64,000 bases of DNA from Lasiosphaeria ovina (taxonomy: Eukaryota > Ascomycota > Sordariomycetes > Sordariales > Lasiosphaeriaceae). The stretch spans positions 6,262,001-6,326,000 of the forward strand of contig JAULSN010000003.1 of NCBI GenBank assembly GCA_033439765.1, given 5' to 3'. Shown here in pieces: positions 58,021 to 64,000 of this stretch (positions within the stretch are counted from its first letter, which is position 1; each line of letters begins with the position of its first letter). Below the pieces are notes generated by a model that worked only from the letters and a program-made list of their open reading frames with translations, made no database searches and was not told the origin of the DNA. Made by a program: the position numbers and the translations under genes.

Positions 58021-60425
58021 TGCACTTTCAGTCAGATATTTGGAGAGTCTCGTGGCGTGTTCTTGCGTAGTATGTATGCAGATCCGCCTTTTCTTGAGCA
58101 GCCGTCGATGATGCGGTCTGCTTCTCGAGCTTGTTTTTTTTCCTGGCGCGGGGTCATCGTTCCGCCGCCCCGCTAGGGATTAACCCCTCCAAGGGTTCGA
58201 ACAGTGGGGCTCAAGACCAGTTTGGGGGCCACAGCTCAGCGTGGGGAACAACCAGGAAACTGAATTTTAGGTTGTCCGGGGCCGAGAATGACAGGTCATA
58301 TTTTGAGGTGAGCCCTACAGAAGATTTGGGACTTTCCCGCCCCTCATTCGATCTGACTTCACCCCAGGACCTGTATTGCGCTGCGGCAAACATCGAGAAG
58401 GAAGCCAGCCATGATATTGGCATGTTCTTGGTTTTCCAAGGCATTTGTCCATTCTGTGCAAAAGACGGAGTACCGAGGTAGGTCTTCGTGAACGTCTTGA
58501 ACAAGCGTGAAAAATACGGTTCTCACTGACGGACCCTGGGCAGATTCCCTGCTGCACGCTGTGCCACGCGCACAGCGCTATTTTGGGTAAGGTATCATCC
58601 CCTGGTAAATCCTGGGATAAAGAGAGATGAGATGGAATTGCATTGCTCCTGTGGCCAAAACATTAAAATTGCAGGATATGAGGATGAAATCGATAACACC
58701 AAAGGAAACGAGATTTCTTCCGATCACAACAATAATAACTGACGAGTGCTGTGTCATGTATGTACATACACTACAATAATAGATGGCCGACCAACCGCTA
58801 TTTTTAACCATAATACTGGCCCCCAAAATTCCCCGGGACGATAAATAGAACATGTCACAATCCGTAATCTCGGGGATTACTCCGAACGGACAGCCTCCGT
58901 TCAGTTGGCCGGCCCATGCAATACAAGCATACTTATTAGGCCGCGGATGCGGATCCTTCCGTGAGAGACTCCGCGTCATCCATAGTGTCCGAGGACGCGA
59001 GGACGGATTCCTTATACGCGAGAACCCAAGGGCCCGGGCAGGGAGAGAGAGGGGGAGGAGGTGGAAGAAGGAGAGCACGGGTCACGGTCGGTCAGATGCG
59101 ACCTCGACGTCCAAGACTCGATCCAACTGGATTTGCATGCTCCCAGAGTGCAAAAGAACTTGGCAGAGCGGCATTGCCGCGACACGCCGGTTGGTCCACG
59201 AATCCATTGGAAGCATAGGTATGTATGTACAGGCAGCATGCAGCCGCCGGGGGCAGGGAGCGGGTGTTGCTGCTGAGCAAGCAGGCATGGAAGCAAGCAA
59301 GCAAGCAACCCAGCATTATATCGGATGCGCGTGCTGCAGGTTCGAACAACGGCAACGCACCCCGACGGAGCTGCCACGGGCCGCAACAGGAAGGCCGCAA
59401 TGTCAAGCAGCAAGCCAGCCAGCCAGCCAGCCAGCCAGACAAGTGGGGCTGCCATGCACAACGGCATCGTCGCATACATACCGAGAACATACATGGTCAG
59501 TCGACAGACGACCAATTGGGCCCGCCTTCCAAGGACGCGAGGGCGTCCGGACGTTGATGACCTGGCTCCTGACGTACCAACCATCACCACACCTGTTGTT
59601 GTCCGAGCGCGCCTGGGGCGGCTTCGAGCTCAAAAGGGAGCGCCACAAGAAACGTCTTCCCAGACCCTTCCCAGCGTCCATGCTCGCTATCCCTGAAGTT
59701 GCCGAGAGCTGCAGTTATCCGTCAAAGCCTCGCTCGCATACATGCTCACCAGCCAACTCCAGTCTTCAGTCCCTTGTACACCATCTTGGTACTCCGTAAA
59801 GCTGGAAAATTTATGAGATGTCCATACTATTCCTCAACTCCGTGGCGGCTGTTGTCCGCTGTTGTCCCATCCTCAACTCTAAACATGACCGGCGACATGA
59901 TCATCCTCTCACTTGGCAGACACTTTGGCAGGATAAGGTAAATGATTTGTATATTTTAACGGGTGAATAAAAAAACTATTTGCTTCGTGTCCTCCCAATG
60001 CTTGGTCAAGCCATGGCCCCCAACCCCTCCCAAAAATGCTGGACCCGGTCGCGTCCACCCTTTGACTTCCTGCGCTGCGGCCATACGTTGTATCCTTCAA
60101 AGCTCCACAGTGGCCGGCTGCAAGTCGCAAGTAATTTGACTGTAAACGTCACAACTGCGATGGCTGCGCACCAACTTCGTGGGACTTTCCACCTCGCTAC
60201 CAAAAATCCCCAGTGACCCAACGAACGGCCTTGGACAAAGATTCCCCCCTATTGAATGTTGTCGGCTCGCATTCGTCCCATGTTAGATGGCTGAGTAGGC
60301 TGGTACGCGGTGTAGTGGCATAATCCATCCAACCCATGCTTCGACGCCAATAATCGTTCCTGTTTTACGTTTCCGTTTTTTATCTCTGTCCCCCTGAATT
60401 TTTTTCGCTGGAACATGTTCGCATG
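58021..60425. other. intergenic, no gene recognised
   Basis: About 2.4 kb between two minus-strand genes. It contains an AGCC tetranucleotide run at about 59412-59438 and AAGC repeats at 59290-59308. Several overlapping frames (58852-59799 +, 59012-59590 -) are open but lack recognisable domains. Confidence 0.5.
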
Positions 60426-62623
60426 TTATCTCGGTACCGGTGGATCTTCTTCCATCATACAGGCATTCTCCAGCATGTTTGTCCACTTCCCGCTTGTCCC
60501 GGCGTGGCTGTGCTTCAAGTGCTGACGGAAATGATCGGCCCGGAAGAACTTCTTGCTCGAATTACATTCCCGAAACTTGTGCACGTCCTGGAGATGCCGT
60601 ATACGCTCCTCCCAGTCCTGGTCGCTGACCTGTGTTCCGCCCTGACTTCGCCCTGTCCGAGGAAACTCGTCTCCACAGTAGCCGCAGGTATCAGCCTCCC
60701 CTGGTTTTATCGTGCTCTCGTGAAATGCGCGTTCGTAGCCCGTCAGTGCCGAGCACGACCAGCTATGTCGACGGACGTGGAGCGAGTTTTGGTGGCGTTC
60801 CGCCTCGTTCTTATTCTTGAAGCGGTTCCCACAGAACGAGCACTCGTACTGCTTTTCTGCCTCGTGTACTCTTTTAAGGGCAAAAATGTCAGCAAGCTTT
60901 GCTTGATGTAGTACATTCGGCAGAAGACCACCGAACTGTAGAGGGCTAGGGGGTTGCTCCACTACTGGAGACTTACTTTAATTCCTCTTCCGAGTCGAAT
61001 TTCTTGGGCTTCTTCGGGCAACATTCGCACATGTGAGGGCCCTTCAATTTAGCTGCAACCAGACTGCTTGGGTTCTTTGATATGATCTCCGCGAGCTTTC
61101 GTGGAGAAGCCAGCGTCCGATTCGCCTGCCCAGCCATGGCTTGCTCGCTCAAGGTTCGTTGATGAGGCGACTGTGCAATAGCTGACCGGCCGATTGAAGA
61201 CCGAGGTGAGGCGGTAAGGCTGATGGGGGTGGCATACGGACTGCCAATGGTGTCGGTTGGCGATAGTCCCCCTGGCGATAGGCCGTTGGGCGAACGTCGT
61301 CCAAAGGAGCCAATACTTGTTATGCTGCTTGCTGTCAAGTTGCTCGTGTAGCTCCCGCTGCGGCTCACCGACGATATGCTCGAGATAGAACCTTGAGGAA
61401 TCACGGTTAACCTTGGGGTTGGTGATCCTCTAGACATGAGTCCACCATCCCGTCGTCTCAACATGTCGCTAGCGAGGGGAACGTCGTCGCCCGGCGGCGA
61501 TGACGCCCGCCGCTTCTGGCCAGCTTGGTAATAGTCCCTCTCCCTCTCCCTCTCCCTCTCCCTTTCCCTTTCTCTTTCTCTTTCTCTTTCTCTTTCTCTT
61601 TCTCTTTCTCTTTCTCTTTCTCTTTCTCTTTCCCTCCACTGGTCATCAATGTTCAAGCTACGCATGCGCGTCGTCTCCTCCATTGGAAAGTCCACATCTT
61701 CATCGCGGGCGTCAAAGCTTCCCTGTGTAGAAATGGTGACGTCGTCTGGCGCTGACCCGCTATTTGTTCTCCTGGATCGCGGTATCGGCGAGCGATCATA
61801 GTCGACTGACTCGGCGCTTATTGGTGAGCGATAATCGGTCGCACCCATGCCTAGGGCGCTGAATCCCGAGTTCCGCGGGGACGGCGCAGTCATGAGAACC
61901 GGGGATTTGGTGAATCCTGTGTCTAGAAAAGACTGCTTTGACCTGTGGGGAAGGGAGAGCGTCGCGAGCTCGGAGTGGTTGGCGCGAGGAGCGGCAGAAT
62001 CGTTCATCGACGCGCTGAAGCCCGGCCGTCGCCCGTTGCCATTGAGTTTGCTGAGCATCGAATTGTCGATTGCATTCCCATTGTTGTTATTTAGGTGGAA
62101 GTTCTTCATAGTTTGGAGGCCGAATGACGGGGGGAAGTCAGGAGACCTATTAAAGGCAACACGGTTAGCACCATACACAGCGACAGAGATGTGTGAGCCG
62201 AATTGGCTGCACAGTAGCATACCTTATGCTGTCAAAACTCTGGTATCCTTCGTCAGGGAATTCGTGCCTGAACGACATGCCCCGCCGCTGGAATTCGAGC
62301 CCAAAAGAGTCGCCATACGAGCTAACATTATCCTCGCGGCGCCTGCTCTCCTTGTAGTGCAGGTTCGGGTCGATAGGGCCATGAATAGGTACCAGTCGGG
62401 GAGGAGGTAATGGCGGGGGAGCACCGATAGAGTCTGTGCCGCGTATCGACATGGGGCCGGAGGCTGTTGAGGGCGAGAGGTTGTCGTGGAAATGCATAGG
62501 ACGGCTTGACGAGCCAAATCCCCTGAAGCCATCTTCGCGACTAGATATGGACGGAAGGGCGCCTCCGTTGTTGTAGTCCCTCGGCCCATACCGGGGCGGG
62601 GCTTGGATAGGGATCGCGTCCAT
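60426..62623 (-). CDS. C2H2 zinc-finger protein with low-complexity N-terminus
   Basis: Probable nuclear regulator. Exons 62623-62223, 62146-60977 and 60870-60426 join to 671 residues. The first 520 residues are Pro/Ser/Asn-rich and disordered, with an Arg-Glu dipeptide run at about 304-336. An atypical Cys cluster (CECCPKKPKKFD) ends exon 2. Exon 3 carries a classical C2H2 finger (CSFCGNRFKNKNEAERHQ, ending in SLH; about residues 534-555), a second CGYCGDEFPR-type finger with His pairs downstream (HLQDVH), and a third degenerate one (CNSSKKFFRADHFRQHLKHSH). Intron junctions are clean (GTATGC, GTAAGT donors). Targets cannot be inferred. Confidence 0.85.
61541..61637. repeat. coding hexanucleotide microsatellite
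   Basis: On the + strand about 16 units of CTCTCC/CTTTCC/CTTTCT type run from about 61541 to 61637. On the - strand they encode the Arg-Glu dipeptide run of the zinc-finger protein. The hexamer unit keeps frame when it expands or contracts. Confidence 0.85.
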
Positions 62624-64000
62624 GGTGTCGAGAGGGCGAGCGATGTCCGTTCCGGGGGGGGATAAAAGACAAGTGTTGGGGGGGAGAGCTGAATAACAAG
62701 GCGAATCGATCGCCTTGACGCCGCGTGGAGCTGCGGACCGAGACAGGCGAGCTGAACCGGGACCCAGTCAGAAGGTTAAGAACCTAACAGGTGAGGACGA
62801 GGACAAAGGCAACGTTTGCGACTAGGCAGTTCCAGGCAAGCGTGGTAGGGAGGAGCAATTCTTCAGCTTCCACAACCGCGCGTGGGTTCGGTCTTGCCGA
62901 CACACTCAACCTTGGGATTGGATGTAACGGGACTGTGCAGCACCAAACGCAAAACGAGAATGCGAGTTCGGACGCCCACTCATGGAAATAAAATGGGGCG
63001 ACTCGAGGGAAGAAGAATATACGTTGTAGACGCGCTGTAGCAACGGGCGGCGAGAAAGGACAAAAAAAGAGTGCGCCTCGCCTGCTTTGAGAGGTCAAGC
63101 GTCTGTCTGGATCATTGATATGGAAACGCTGCCGGGGCGGGTGGGTGCAATGCCAAGCGGAACAGGGGAGCGGCCGTCGTGCCAGTGGAGCATCAGACGA
63201 CTGGATATGGCGATTTAGCGGGAGGCCGGCGAGGGGTGGATTTGAGCCCAGAAAGAGATGGTGGAGCCGTCAGTGATAAACAGCCAACAGCCAGTCGTCT
63301 CGTCAGCCCAGGCAAAGGTGAGGGCAAGGCTTGCGAGATGTGCGTGAGCGCCGCCAAAAGTCCAGAGGACCAACCAGGCGAGGCCAAAGACAGTAGTCAG
63401 TCCAACACGGAGCTCGCAAAGTCCCAGCTTGTGTCTGTCGTTGCTGCGTAACCTTGTCGGTAAAGTTTAGTGCACGAGCCCAGTCTCCGTCAAAGGCTTC
63501 TTCGTACCCAGGTAGCTCCAAGTCGTCTTTCGTCGTGTCACTCGTCTTCTTTTCCACTGGTCCGGAGCAAAGGGCGGCAGTGGAGAGGACCAAGGTAGTG
63601 TAGTAGCAGCGTTTGTTCCTCGGGCGGGAAGAACGAGAACGGCGAAGAGTGGGAGGGAAGCACTTGAAATCGAATCGAGCGTGGCCGGCGACAAGTGTAT
63701 ATGAGATGGACCAAGATTCAAGCGATGCACCACACCAGCACCAGCAGCAACAAGGAACCGCACACCCCTCGGTGCGGTGCGGACTGGGGATGGAGTGGAT
63801 GGCAGGCTCGAACGGACAGAGAGGAAAGTACAACCTGGCGACGGTACTGCGTAGCATGGAGGTACTCCGTGCTCCGTATCGCGCCTACCAAAGTATTCCG
63901 ACACGACGCATGTATTCCGTACCTCCCCACCCTGCTTCCTCTGCCCTGCGCAATCCCAGACGGGTTGTCAGCCCTTTCAAAATCCAGCAAGCGACTTGGC
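62624..64000. other. upstream region, no gene recognised
   Basis: About 1.4 kb upstream of the zinc-finger gene, to the window edge. Frames at 63303-63857 and 63467-63904 (-) overlap each other and have no domain. Nothing else was recognised. Confidence 0.45.

Noticed and set aside
58155..58230. GGGTTCGAAC word suggesting a tRNA T-arm
   Set aside because: No acceptor stem, D arm or anticodon stem could be placed around it on either strand.
59412..59438. Short tandem array that might suggest a CRISPR or satellite
   Set aside because: It is a simple AGCC microsatellite without spacers. No CRISPR array is expected or seen in this eukaryotic sequence.
58852..59799. Plus-strand frame of 315 codons
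   Set aside because: Contains AGCC and AAGC microsatellites, overlaps antisense frames of similar length, and has no domain or intron-like junctions.

Overview
The window is nuclear DNA of a filamentous ascomycete, most likely a GC-rich Sordariomycete (inference). The signs are short introns of about 50-130 bp with GTRNGY donors and CTRAC/YAG acceptors, intergenic spaces of several kb, PTH11-type membrane proteins, a Zn2Cys6 regulator, a siderophore acyltransferase, and a transposon whose stops are almost all CAG-to-TAG, as left by repeat-induced point mutation (RIP). All gene models were spliced by eye. Exon limits are given in the evidence, and every multi-exon model reported as a CDS keeps an open frame through its junctions, apart from the doubtful third intron of the VFA1 gene.

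Layout. 1-2000: sugar transporter (+). 2001-7757: no gene seen. 7758-9372 and 11705-13280: two PTH11/rhodopsin-domain membrane proteins (+). 14046-14882: intronless SAM methyltransferase (+). 17463-18188: orphan protein (+). 18935-23353: 12-exon secreted protein (-) joining a PQQ-type beta-propeller to a multicopper oxidase through a long Ser-rich linker. 25450-26330: Cys-containing extracellular-type protein (-). 26954-27591: inverted-repeat element. 28180-28926: kinase remnant (-). 29193-30073: unresolved or decayed gene (+). 30373-31750: third PTH11-like gene (-). 33349-33941: small secreted protein (+). 34041-34127: intron-containing tRNA-Val(CAC) (-). 34973-36437: GH76/DFG5-like mannanase (+). 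36983-38595: SidF-like siderophore acyltransferase (-). 40828-42378: mitochondrial calcium uniporter (-). 43201-45313: Zn2Cys6 transcription factor (+). 45887-46660: VFA1-like protein (+). 46661-56788: gene-poor, holding a RIP-damaged Mutator-like element at about 49241-52210. 56789-58020: YVH1-like phosphatase (-). 60426-62623: C2H2 zinc-finger protein with an Arg/Glu dipeptide run (-).

How the genes relate. Conserved housekeeping genes (uniporter, VFA1, YVH1, DFG5) alternate with accessory surface, secreted and signalling genes (three PTH11-like proteins, secreted proteins, transporter). Two genes touch iron or copper chemistry: the SidF-like enzyme and the ferroxidase/laccase-like half of the fusion. 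They lie about 15 kb apart and do not form an obvious cluster. The most unusual item is the propeller-oxidase fusion: one uninterrupted exon carries the end of the propeller, the linker and the start of the oxidase, so it is not an artefact of joining two genes. Secondary items are a GC-rich dispersed repeat seen four times in 7 kb, the inverted-repeat element, and the RIP-damaged transposon.
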